Positions 53,871 to 61,361 of a DNA stretch of 64,000 nt are shown piece after piece; the first letter of the stretch is position 1, and each line of letters starts with the position of its first letter. Both the position numbers and the translations under genes were made by a program. The stretch is from positions 1 to 64,000 of the forward strand of contig NVWQ02000016.1 of NCBI GenBank assembly GCA_002733715.2, in the 5' to 3' direction. This DNA comes from Methylophaga sp. (lineage in GTDB: Bacteria; Pseudomonadota; Gammaproteobacteria; Nitrosococcales; Methylophagaceae). The notes beneath the pieces are model-generated. The model was not told the DNA's origin. It worked only from the letters and a program-made list of their open reading frames with translations, and searched no databases.

Positions 53871-53886
53871 CTATTGAGTGGGAATA
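53871..53886 (+). repeat. attR of the guaA-integrated island
   Basis: CTATTGAGTGGGAATA is the second copy of the attachment core. Followed by ATTGAATCC, it represents the original chromosome past guaA. The GTG start of the acylphosphatase ORF (53878) lies within it. Confidence 0.88.
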
Positions 53887-54162
53887 ATTGAATCCTTTCA
53901 ATATCACTTTATAATTAGTGGCCGTGTTCAAAGCGTTGGCTATCGTTACTCATCTCGTAATTATGCCCAAAATATAGATTTAGTCGGTTGGGTAAAAAAC
54001 CGTGCAGATGGTAAAGTGGAAGTGGTTGCCGAAGGTAATAAAATCACCCTAGAAAAATTATTAACCTGGTTAAAACAAGGGCCGCGTTTTGCAGATGTAA
54101 GTAACGTCGAAGTTACACACTACCCTGCCACCGGTGAGTTTAAAAAATTTAGTATTCGTTAA
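53878..54162 (+). CDS. acyP: Acylphosphatase
   Basis: The 94-residue protein has the family signature ISGRVQSVGYRYSSRNYAQ (catalytic Arg), VGWVKNRADGKVEVVAEG (catalytic Asn) and a C-terminal FKKFSIR. It hydrolyses acyl phosphates. The only good start is the GTG inside the attachment core. Before integration it would have overlapped the guaA end. Now GGAGGGAG from the island, about 15 bases upstream, acts as the likely ribosome site. Confidence 0.9.
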   Translation: MGIIESFQYHFIISGRVQSVGYRYSSRNYAQNIDLVGWVKNRADGKVEVVAEGNKITLEKLLTWLKQGPRFADVSNVEVTHYPATGEFKKFSIR

Positions 54163-54175
54163 AAAAGAGGATTTC

Positions 54176-54607
54176 ATGGCTACCAATTGTTTTACACTAT
54201 CAAGTTTTGTTGTCCGCTTAGTTTTTGCCCTAGTCCTCGTTTACGCTAGCTATAACCCGAGTGGTTACAGCCTCTTCCACTGGGCTGAAAAAGCATTATT
54301 TGGTGAAGCACTCTTAGTCACACCACCTTTTGCCATGGCCATAGTCATACTATTAATTGGTTGGACAGTTTATATCCGTGCCACAGTACGTTCTTTAGGT
54401 ACACTGGGCTTATTTCTAGTTGCAGCTTTCTTTGGCGTTATTATCTGGTGGTTAATTGATCTTGGCTGGATTGGCGTTGATAGCTTATCCGTTATTACTT
54501 ATATTCTATTATTCCTATTAGCCACAATACTCGCCACAGGCATGTCTTGGTCTCATATCCGCCGTAAAATGTCTGGGCAAATTGATGTTGATGAGGTGGA
54601 TGAGTAA
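54176..54607 (+). CDS. Small integral membrane protein (DUF6524-like)
   Basis: The 143-residue protein (ATG at 54176 with AGAGGA before it) has four hydrophobic helices: FVVRLVFALVLVYASY, PFAMAIVILLIGWTVYI, LGLFLVAAFFGVIIWWLI and VITYILLFLLATILATGMSW. A conserved-looking YNPSGYSLFHW occurs between the first two. It resembles a small family I recall as DUF6524; no function is known. Confidence 0.7.
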   Translation: MATNCFTLSSFVVRLVFALVLVYASYNPSGYSLFHWAEKALFGEALLVTPPFAMAIVILLIGWTVYIRATVRSLGTLGLFLVAAFFGVIIWWLIDLGWIGVDSLSVITYILLFLLATILATGMSWSHIRRKMSGQIDVDEVDE

Positions 54608-54660
54608 ACTCATAAAAAACAGCTTATATAGAAAATTATAATTTTCTATATCCAATAAAA

Positions 54661-54681
54661 AGGGCAGTTAAAAACTGCCCT
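54661..54681. terminator. Bidirectional terminator between membrane-protein gene and gnd
   Basis: AGGGCAGTT and AACTGCCCT pair around AAA, with A-run and T-run on each side. It serves both convergent genes. A second A/T-rich hairpin (ATAGAAAATT/AATTTTCTAT) lies at 54629-54650. Confidence 0.9.
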
Positions 54682-54707
54682 TTTTTTGTTCAAATTATGA
54701 TATCTAA

Positions 54708-56174
54708 TTAAACATCATAATTGGTAGCAGATATATCGCCACCACGACCTGTCCAGTTAGTGTGAAAGAATTCACCGCGTGGTTTGTCTAAGCGCTCATA
54801 AGTATGGGCACCGAAATAATCACGCTGAGCTTGTAATAAGTTTGCCGGTAAACGTTCGCTGCGATAGCCATCATAGAATGCTAATGCACTGCTAAATGTT
54901 GGCGCTGGAATACCGATTGCAATCGATGTTCCTACTGCTTTACGCCAACCCGGTAAAGCTTCTGTAATTGCATCAATAAAGAATTGGTCCAACAATAGAT
55001 TTTCTAAATCTGCATCTTTATCAAACGCATCACGAATATTAGCTAAGAATTGGCTACGAATAATACAACCACCACGCCACATTAATGCGATGCCGCCATA
55101 GTTCAGCTCCCAACCGTATGTTGCAGCTGCTTCACGCATCAGCATATAGCCCTGTGCGTAAGAAATAATTTTTGATGCATAAAGTGCATCGCGAATCGCA
55201 TCAACCATTTCTGCTTTATTACCACTAAAATCACTTGCAATTCTTGGTAATACTTTAGAGGCTGCTACACGTTCATCTTTGCGAGCTGACAGACAACGGG
55301 CAAATACTGCTTCACCAATTAATGTCAGTGGAATACCTAAATCTAAGGCATTCATACCTGTCCATTTGCCTGTACCTTTTTGGCCTGCAGTATCAAGGAT
55401 ATGGTCAATTAATAAACTGCCATCATCTTCTTTAACAGCCAAAATATCACGTGTTATTTCAATTAAATATGAATCTAAAACACCTTCATTCCATGTGCCA
55501 AAGACTTTATGGATCTCGTCACCCGACATGCCTAAACCTTCACGCATCATTTGGTAAGCTTCACAAATAAGTTGCATATCACCGTATTCAATGCCGTTAT
55601 GGACCATTTTCACATAATGGCCGGCACCATCATTACCCACCCAATCACAACACGCTTCACCATCCACTTGAGCTGCAATAGATTGAAAAATAGGCTTGAC
55701 TGCTTCCCATGCGCCTTTATGTCCGCCCGGCATAATTGATGGCCCAAAACGTGCGCCTTCTTCACCGCCTGATACACCTGTACCTATAAAGAAAATGCCT
55801 TTTTCTTTTAGTGATTGCGTGCGGCGATTACTGTCCGTGTAAAGTGAATTACCACCATCAATGATAATGTCACCATGATCTAAATAAGTAACAAGCTGAT
55901 CAATAAATTTATCAACAACTGGACCTGCTTTCACCATCAACATAACACGGCGTGGCGCTTTTAGGCTTTCAACAAATTCTTTTAAATTATGAAAACCAAT
56001 AACATTGGTACCCTTTGCTGGCCCTTCAAGAAAATCATCTACCTTGCTGGTCGTACGATTGTGTACTGCTACAGTAAAACCATGATCATTCATATTTAGA
56101 ACTAGGTTTTGCCCCATTACGGCTAGACCGATCAAACCAATATCTGCTATTGCTGCTATATCCACTTCACTCAT
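54708..56174 (-). CDS. gnd: 6-phosphogluconate dehydrogenase, decarboxylating
   Basis: The 488-residue protein has a Rossmann motif (IGLIGLAVMGQNLVLNMNDHG, then HNRTTSKVDDF indicating NADP preference), substrate loop GTGVSGGEEGARFGPSIMPGG, catalytic GHYVKMVHNGIEYGDMQ, DTAGQKGTGKW and C-terminal RDYFGAHTYERLDKPRGEFFHTNW. It oxidises 6-phosphogluconate to ribulose 5-phosphate and CO2. In ribulose-monophosphate methylotrophs this drives cyclic formaldehyde oxidation. Confidence 0.96.
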   Translation of the reverse strand: MSEVDIAAIADIGLIGLAVMGQNLVLNMNDHGFTVAVHNRTTSKVDDFLEGPAKGTNVIGFHNLKEFVESLKAPRRVMLMVKAGPVVDKFIDQLVTYLDHGDIIIDGGNSLYTDSNRRTQSLKEKGIFFIGTGVSGGEEGARFGPSIMPGGHKGAWEAVKPIFQSIAAQVDGEACCDWVGNDGAGHYVKMVHNGIEYGDMQLICEAYQMMREGLGMSGDEIHKVFGTWNEGVLDSYLIEITRDILAVKEDDGSLLIDHILDTAGQKGTGKWTGMNALDLGIPLTLIGEAVFARCLSARKDERVAASKVLPRIASDFSGNKAEMVDAIRDALYASKIISYAQGYMLMREAAATYGWELNYGGIALMWRGGCIIRSQFLANIRDAFDKDADLENLLLDQFFIDAITEALPGWRKAVGTSIAIGIPAPTFSSALAFYDGYRSERLPANLLQAQRDYFGAHTYERLDKPRGEFFHTNWTGRGGDISATNYDV

Positions 56175-57128
56175 TTATCTACACACCTTAATATATTCGC
56201 CATCGGCTTCGCGGGTCGATCCAACGATAAGCCTACATTTTCCCGTGGCAAGATTTCGTTCCACGGCACCTGATACTTCTATTGTTTCACCTAGCTTTGC
56301 TTGCCCGACATAAGTATGTGTAAATGAAAGAACATCGGGTGTCATTTCATCATCCACCACATAATGTGCAGGAAAATCAAAAGCACGGTGATCATCAACC
56401 ACCGTAGTTTTTATTGTTCGCATTCCTTGCTTTTTATACTGCTTGTTATCTAGTTCAACTTCGTCAGCCAAACACACCATGCCAATATCAAACTTTGTGC
56501 CCTCTATTGCAGCTTTATTGAGTTTGCGATTTTCATGCCAAGCAAATTCATCAAAACTTAGTTCGCCTGCACGACGGTTATAATTGTCAACCATTAGCAT
56601 TTCATCTAACTTATCCAACGCCCTGTCAGCCAAGGCCGCAGCTATTGCTTCTCGTGTTTTATGAAATGCTTCTCGCCCATAAACCGTTAAATCTATATCT
56701 GATTCTTGGTGCTGCTGATTAATCAACATTGAACCTGTCAGCCCTAAATTGTGGCATTCAGCCCCATAGTGCACCAGAATAGGGATTAATTTGTGAAATT
56801 TAACTTCAATCTCATCTCGCGGTTCTCGCTGCAAAACATCTTGCAAGCGCTGTTCAGGACAATGATGTTCGCTGATATCTGACACCTTAACGGCATGAAA
56901 TTCTGCATCAACTTGCACTGATTTATAACAATACTTTGGATAATTCTGTTGCAATAATTGATTCGCGCCCTCGGTATCTATTTTTTCCCAGACACCGTCA
57001 TTTAAAACATAGCGCAAAAAGCAGGCAACCTTTCCTTCATAAGCTTGGTAACTCACCACAGCAAAGATTAACCCTTCTTTCGTTTGGATAAAATCTTTAG
57101 GTAAATACGGGAAGGAAATATCTCTCAT
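56175..57128 (-). CDS. Predicted nucleotidyltransferase
   Basis: The 317-residue protein has the polymerase-beta-type nucleotidyltransferase motif near residue 130: GLTGSMLINQQHQESDIDLTVYG (GS followed by DxD). Other regions (FAWHENRKLNKAAIEG, a beta-rich C-terminus) are not recognised. It resembles proteins called predicted nucleotidyltransferase of the COG2413 kind, more common in archaea. The stop is adjacent to the gnd ATG, so co-transcription is likely. The substrate is unknown. Confidence 0.75.
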   Translation of the reverse strand: MRDISFPYLPKDFIQTKEGLIFAVVSYQAYEGKVACFLRYVLNDGVWEKIDTEGANQLLQQNYPKYCYKSVQVDAEFHAVKVSDISEHHCPEQRLQDVLQREPRDEIEVKFHKLIPILVHYGAECHNLGLTGSMLINQQHQESDIDLTVYGREAFHKTREAIAAALADRALDKLDEMLMVDNYNRRAGELSFDEFAWHENRKLNKAAIEGTKFDIGMVCLADEVELDNKQYKKQGMRTIKTTVVDDHRAFDFPAHYVVDDEMTPDVLSFTHTYVGQAKLGETIEVSGAVERNLATGKCRLIVGSTREADGEYIKVCR

Positions 57129-57144
57129 TGCAACAGTATATTAT

Positions 57145-57305
57145 ATACCCGTTACCATTCAAAATGCAGATTTATTGTATGCATAATGGCTGTGGTAGCA
57201 AGGCATATTATTGATGTAATAGTTATTCTATTGCTCAATAATATAACGCGGCTAGCGCAGTCAGTATGCGTGCTAGGGATTTTCATTTTGAATGGTCACG
57301 GGTAT
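57145..57305. repeat. MITE-like element with 22-bp terminal inverted repeats
   Basis: The left end ATACCCGTTACCATTCAAAA and right end CATTTTGAATGGTCACGGGT are inverted complements with one mismatch; the total length is 161 bases. The core has no ORF. The terminus is shared with 20431 (ATACCCGTGACCATT) and, more loosely, 21684-21794. It fills most of the gap between the nucleotidyltransferase and PepSY genes. Confidence 0.8.
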
Positions 57306-57334
57306 TATACCTAATTGCTGGTTTCGTGTTAGTT

Positions 57335-58057
57335 CTACCATCGCCGTCTAATCCAAATCCACAAGCCAGTTAATGACAATATAATGAGTAAGATACCAAT
57401 CAGATCTAACAAGTAGGTGCCCGCAACTTTAATAATCCGTCCGTTGTGAAGATCTAAAATAAAACGTTCAACAGTGATGCCTTTACCGTGAAAATATATT
57501 GCTAACTCGGCTTCAACACTTTCAGGCATATTTAAAGGAACACTCCACCCCACACCCTGCAAAGAAATGCGTTCCCACTGATCTAATAAAAAATCACTTC
57601 GCCATAAACCATCTCGAGTTTGCACAATAGGCTCACCATGAAATAAGCCAATATTTTGAATATTAGGCGGTACACCTGCAGTAGCCCCCATACGCTCAAT
57701 AAATTCACCGTCATGATTGAGCAGCACTAGTGCATCATCTGTTGCTAAAACCATTAAATCGTCCAACATTATCCCACCTAAAAGAGCACGTTCTATATGT
57801 GCGACAGGTTTTGCATCCACAAATATCTCTGTGCCAAATTGTGAAATGGTTCTGTGGCCTAATAAATACACCGCATCAGGCTCCACATTGGCTATATTGT
57901 AATGCTTGAGTAGCCAATTCCACGTTAAATAGCGGTTATCTAATTCTAAGTCAGAGCTATGATTTAGCATTATTCCAGTAATGGATAGCAGTAAAACGAA
58001 TAAGACAATGATGGGGCCTATCGTGTGATGAATATTTCGTGACAAACTCATGAACAA
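57335..58057 (-). CDS. PepSY-domain membrane protein
   Basis: The 240-residue protein has an N-terminal helix with a conserved His (LSRNIHHTIGPIIVLFVLLLSITGIMLNHSSD), a periplasmic region and a C-terminal helix (YLLDLIGILLIILSLTGLWIW). This matches PepSY-associated transmembrane proteins related to ferric reductases. It follows an FMN-binding protein gene, suggesting that electrons pass across the inner membrane to a periplasmic flavin. The operon's Fur-like promoter supports iron reduction as the job (inference). Confidence 0.75.
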   Translation of the reverse strand: MFMSLSRNIHHTIGPIIVLFVLLLSITGIMLNHSSDLELDNRYLTWNWLLKHYNIANVEPDAVYLLGHRTISQFGTEIFVDAKPVAHIERALLGGIMLDDLMVLATDDALVLLNHDGEFIERMGATAGVPPNIQNIGLFHGEPIVQTRDGLWRSDFLLDQWERISLQGVGWSVPLNMPESVEAELAIYFHGKGITVERFILDLHNGRIIKVAGTYLLDLIGILLIILSLTGLWIWIRRRW

Positions 58058-58062
58058 GTGCT

Positions 58063-58569
58063 CTAGTGATTTTTAGCTAGATATAATGCCAGTCTCACCA
58101 CTTTTGTCATAGCCCTAACGGACAAGGTTGCACCTGAAATGCCGTCAATATGACGATCTAGCTGATCATCATCAAGCTCAGCTTGTTTGAATTGTTTGGT
58201 AAATGCGGGGTAACGAATCTCATCACCTCGACTTTCTCGAAAAGCCAACACTTTCACCATTTCCACTTTATTTTCAGCAATGACAATGCCAAAGGTAATG
58301 GGTTCTGTTTTTCCTATCTCTTCTAATACCCATGCAGTACGATTTTCATTTTTCCAATATCGTATTCTCAGTCCAGCATAACGATGCCCTAAAATATTCG
58401 CTACACTGGTACTTATCTCTCCTTTCATCCATATAACTCGGCTCTTAGGCACATTATTATCAAATGCTTCAGCTAAAAAATTTTGATCGGTTTGATAAAT
58501 ACCTCGCGCGCTAACGCAAAAGGTCGTTAGTAACAATAATAAGACAAATAAGATTTTTCTAGTTAACAT
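58063..58569 (-). CDS. Periplasmic FMN-binding domain protein
   Basis: The 168-residue protein has a signal peptide (FVLLLLLTTFCVSARG) and an FMN_bind domain with the flavinylation motif DGISGATLSVRAMTKVV, where the Thr of SGAT would carry covalent FMN attached by ApbE. Similar to NqrC/RnfG domains. It lies between the porin and PepSY genes with five- and one-base junctions, so the three are one operon. Confidence 0.85.
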   Translation of the reverse strand: MLTRKILFVLLLLLTTFCVSARGIYQTDQNFLAEAFDNNVPKSRVIWMKGEISTSVANILGHRYAGLRIRYWKNENRTAWVLEEIGKTEPITFGIVIAENKVEMVKVLAFRESRGDEIRYPAFTKQFKQAELDDDQLDRHIDGISGATLSVRAMTKVVRLALYLAKNH

Positions 58570-59831
58570 TAGAACTGATAGCCAAGACCTATATTAAAAC
58601 CATCAAGCTCTGTTTGACCTTTTGGTGCATCTTGATTTTGATAATCAAATTTAACTACAACATCTTGATGTAGCCACCAATTTGCACCGATATTAAGTTG
58701 TTGGTATTCACTGTCAAGACTCTTTCCTGCTGTATTATCCCACTCGTTGTAACGAGTAAAAACGCCAAAATTATCACTAAGTTGGTACGATGGTTCAATA
58801 TACCAACCTGTTTGTTCGTCAGCACCAATAGATGCAGGTCCCCGACCATCCAAGTCCCATGTTGCATAGAGTGCTCTGAATCCAAAAGGTCCTTGTTCAA
58901 ATACTGCATGCGTTTCAAATAATATTGCACTGCCAGATGCTGGATCTAGACTTTGTGTCATATCTTCTTGATACTGAACTGTCGCAGCCAACTCCAAGCC
59001 AGGAAGGGCTGTCCATTTTAATCTACCTGTATAAGCAAAATCCTTAGCTACAGCTTCAGCGACTCCTTGTCGACCACTTCTAACTTTATAACTATTGCTT
59101 GCAGATGTTTTTAACCCCGAAGAGGCAGCCAGATCATAACTAAAACCGTTGACTAGATTTCCACTCAACATAACTCCTGCTTCACGCCATGTTGTAGGAA
59201 GTATATTCTTTTCTATTGGGTTACGTTCTGTCCCATAAAATGTTGTTGGTTCATGAGTTTCATTAATAATACCAACCGGTGTCAAAAATAAACCGCCAGC
59301 CAAACGGTATTTCTCATTAATATCATACTCAATATAAGCTTGCTCTAATTCTATTGCTCCAGCTTGACCATCACCTGCAATAGTATGCTCAAGTTCTAGT
59401 TCTGAAATAAACCGTAATTTATCATTAAATTGGTGATCAAAAAACAATACAAAACGATGAAAATCTATTTCATCTTTATCCGATGAGCCATTTTGATCAT
59501 CTAAATTGTTGTAATGCAACTCACCGTAACCGCCAATTGTCGTTCTATTTGCAGCAATCGTCGCAGCTTTAGCCGCTTCTTCTGTTGCATCAGCCACAGC
59601 TTCAGCTGTTTCACTGGCTTCTTTAGCCATATTCTCAACAGATATTACTTGAGACTTTAAACCTTCATTCTCAGCTTTTAACGTCTTATTTTGCTGCTGC
59701 ACATCAGATAATTGGTCTTGAATTTGTTGCAACTTCTGCCAAATTTCTTCATTTGTTGGTGTCGCTGCTTGCGCAGCTGAAACTGCAGCTAATAAGCTAG
59801 CTACCAGCATTGTTCTTTTAAAAATCATCAT
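58569..59831 (-). CDS. Outer-membrane porin with N-terminal coiled coil
   Basis: The 420-residue protein has a signal peptide (SLLAAVSAAQA), then a heptad-rich coiled coil (EEIWQKLQQIQDQLSDVQQQNKTLKAENEGLKSQVISV) and an alanine-rich stalk. A beta-barrel follows with alternating hydrophobic strands and a C-terminal aromatic residue (GFNIGLGYQF), as required for BAM insertion. Most like OprP/phosphate-selective-type porins. It may admit iron complexes, given its operon and promoter, but the substrate is inferred only. Confidence 0.85.
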   Translation of the reverse strand: MMIFKRTMLVASLLAAVSAAQAATPTNEEIWQKLQQIQDQLSDVQQQNKTLKAENEGLKSQVISVENMAKEASETAEAVADATEEAAKAATIAANRTTIGGYGELHYNNLDDQNGSSDKDEIDFHRFVLFFDHQFNDKLRFISELELEHTIAGDGQAGAIELEQAYIEYDINEKYRLAGGLFLTPVGIINETHEPTTFYGTERNPIEKNILPTTWREAGVMLSGNLVNGFSYDLAASSGLKTSASNSYKVRSGRQGVAEAVAKDFAYTGRLKWTALPGLELAATVQYQEDMTQSLDPASGSAILFETHAVFEQGPFGFRALYATWDLDGRGPASIGADEQTGWYIEPSYQLSDNFGVFTRYNEWDNTAGKSLDSEYQQLNIGANWWLHQDVVVKFDYQNQDAPKGQTELDGFNIGLGYQF

Positions 59832-59863
59832 TACTCCTTAATCATCATAAATTGATGTTGAAG

Positions 59864-59908
59864 AGTATACCTACAATTAAATCTAAATGCAAATCATTCT
59901 TGTTTAGA
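59864..59908 (-). promoter_or_regulatory. Promoter with Fur-box-like site for the porin operon
   Basis: TTGCAT (59892-59887), 17 bases, TATACT (59869-59864). Overlapping the -35 is CTAAACAAGAATGATTTGCA, flanked by TCTAAA/TTTAGA arms. It resembles Fur boxes (AATGATaaTCATT type) and is nearly repeated at 60398-60425. Confidence 0.55.
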
Positions 59909-59915
59909 TTAAATT

Positions 59916-60209
59916 CTAAGCAATTAGCTGCTTTCTTTTATTTGAGTAATTTTGCCGATACACTTCCAACCATAAATTGGCTTTATTTTCCCACTGCTTT
60001 TGACATTGGGTATTTGGATTATTTTCAAACAACAATCGATAATTTCTTGCTATGGAAAGAGCAATACACGAGCTCTGCTGCTGGAAATATATTTGTTCGA
60101 GTTGGCAGATAGAGCTCAATATAAGTTCACGATCTCGGTGCTTGATCACAGGTTGAATGATCATGATTATCGAAGAGTACTGACTGTCACAGATCGAATC
60201 ATTGCCCAA
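59916..60209 (-). CDS. Unrecognised ORF, possibly the 3' part of a frameshifted gene
   Basis: The 97 codons (RDRELILSSICQLEQIYFQQQSSCIALSIARNYRLLFENN) follow and overlap the ORF 60167-60352 in another frame, ending just before the porin promoter. The composition looks coding (helical, no low complexity). Two single-base deletions elsewhere in this window make a frameshift between the two ORFs plausible; combined they would encode about 145 residues. I do not recognise either part. Confidence 0.4.
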   Translation of the reverse strand: MGNDSICDSQYSSIIMIIQPVIKHRDRELILSSICQLEQIYFQQQSSCIALSIARNYRLLFENNPNTQCQKQWENKANLWLEVYRQNYSNKRKQLIA

Positions 60210-60352
60210 ACACCTTTTTGTGAGGGCTTATCTAAGCAACTAAAATCAGAAACCTGCAACTTACCATCTCTAATTAATAATTCCAGCGTATCTGAGTCAA
60301 AAGCTACATGTATGGGGTATGCTTGGTTTTCTGCAAAATTATTTGTATTCAT
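60167..60352 (-). CDS. Small protein with Fur-like promoter
   Basis: The 61 codons start MNTNNFAENQAYPIHVAFDSDTLELL. The ATG at 60352 has AAAGGAG six bases before it, better placed than 60358. A very good promoter (TTGCAT-17-TATAAT) with a Fur-box-like sequence lies directly upstream, which argues that it is real. The product (LIRDGKLQVSDFSCLDKPSQKGVWAMI) is not recognised. It may continue into the overlapping ORF 59916-60209 if a frameshift is present. Probably iron-regulated. Confidence 0.55.
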   Translation of the reverse strand: MNTNNFAENQAYPIHVAFDSDTLELLIRDGKLQVSDFSCLDKPSQKGVWAMIRSVTVSTLR

Positions 60353-60379
60353 AACCATCTCCTTTGCTAAGAGACTTGA

Positions 60380-60425
60380 TTATAAATAGATATTCCTTTA
60401 GATGCAAATGATTGTTATTTAGATT
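60380..60425 (-). promoter_or_regulatory. Promoter with Fur-box-like site for the small gene
   Basis: TTGCAT (60408-60403), 17 bases, TATAAT (60385-60380): near-consensus sigma70. CTAAATAACAATCATTTGCA overlaps the -35 and differs in few positions from the site at 59882-59908, so both genes likely share a repressor. Confidence 0.6.
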
Positions 60426-60434
60426 TAAATAGGT

Positions 60435-61361
60435 TCACCCTCGACTACCGCGTTTTTTATTCTTCCGTGCTGTTTCTTTGGCTTCTTTTTTAGCTCTAAT
60501 TTCAGCCATTTCAATTAATTCTTTTTCCATCATTTCAGGCGTTTCTAGTGTGATTCTTCCAATGGTGATATCACGAAACTCGGTCAACACTATCTTGGCC
60601 GCACGATCTAAGTCCACCAATCCACCAGCACGTAAACAGCCACGTTTAGCACCAATCATCTCTAATAATGGCAACTCATCTTCTGGCAATTCATCTAAGT
60701 GGTAACGCGCTTTTAATAACTCCGGATAAAATCGCCTGAAATAATCCACTGCATACATGGCAATATCATCATTACTAACCGCTGTTTCTTTAATTGCACC
60801 GGTAATCGCTAATCGATAACCACCATGCTTATTTTCTAACTTTGGCCACAGAACACCGGGGGTATCTAGCAATGTAATGCCTTGTTCAAGTTTGATTCGT
60901 TGTTGATTTTTCGTCACTGCCGGTTCATTGCCTGTTTTAGCAATCATGCGCCCAGCTAGAATATTGATTAAGGTTGATTTTCCAACATTAGGGATCCCCA
61001 TAATCATGGCATGAATATTTCGGTCATTTTTTGATTTTTCTGGCAACATTTTGTGGCATAGATTTAACAATCCATGCATTTTTTCAGGTTCTTCTGTTGT
61101 TAGCGCGATGGTTTTTACACCTTTCTGTTGCTCTAGATAATCCTGCCATTGCTGCGTTGCTACAGGATCGGCAAGATCACTTTTACTCAATACTTTTATA
61201 CAAGGTTTATCACCTCGAATATCAGTCAGCATCGGGTTTTCACTACTAAAGGGAATACGCGCATCGAGGATCTCAATAATAAGATCAACTGTCGGAATGA
61301 TCTTACGCATTTCCTTGCTGGCCTTATACATATGACCGGGATACCAGTTTATATTTGCCAT
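60435..61361 (-). CDS. rbgA: Ribosome-biogenesis GTPase of the YlqF/RbgA type
   Basis: The 308-residue, circularly permuted GTPase begins INWYPGHMYKASKEMRKII. The G motifs run in permuted order: G4 VLSKSDL first, then G1 GIPNVGKSTLIN and G3 DTPGVLWPK. The C-terminal domain (GCLRAGGLVDLDRAAKIVL) and a basic tail (ARKNKKRGSRG) contact the ribosome. It assists 50S maturation. The ATG directly follows the stop of the CvfB-like gene. Confidence 0.93.
   Translation of the reverse strand: MANINWYPGHMYKASKEMRKIIPTVDLIIEILDARIPFSSENPMLTDIRGDKPCIKVLSKSDLADPVATQQWQDYLEQQKGVKTIALTTEEPEKMHGLLNLCHKMLPEKSKNDRNIHAMIMGIPNVGKSTLINILAGRMIAKTGNEPAVTKNQQRIKLEQGITLLDTPGVLWPKLENKHGGYRLAITGAIKETAVSNDDIAMYAVDYFRRFYPELLKARYHLDELPEDELPLLEMIGAKRGCLRAGGLVDLDRAAKIVLTEFRDITIGRITLETPEMMEKELIEMAEIRAKKEAKETARKNKKRGSRG

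Larger units (their letters stand above)
49934..53886 (+). mobile_element. Integrative element of about 3.9 kb at guaA
   Basis: The element lies between the 16-bp direct repeats. It carries an integrase, a HUH Rep-like gene, a FimB-sized recombinase, a 64-residue protein and a bacteriohemerythrin on the opposite strand. Word use differs from the flanks: it is rich in GCA/AAGC/ACG words, poor in CC and GG, and lacks any GATC. A hairpin (AAAACAA-TCG-TTGTTTT, 50014-50030) near the left end could terminate guaA transcription. Confidence 0.85.

Noticed and set aside
60000-60389. Plus-strand 129-codon ORF
   Set aside because: The opposite strand has a near-consensus promoter, a ribosome site and plausible coding ORFs; the plus ORF has no ribosome site and an unlikely composition.
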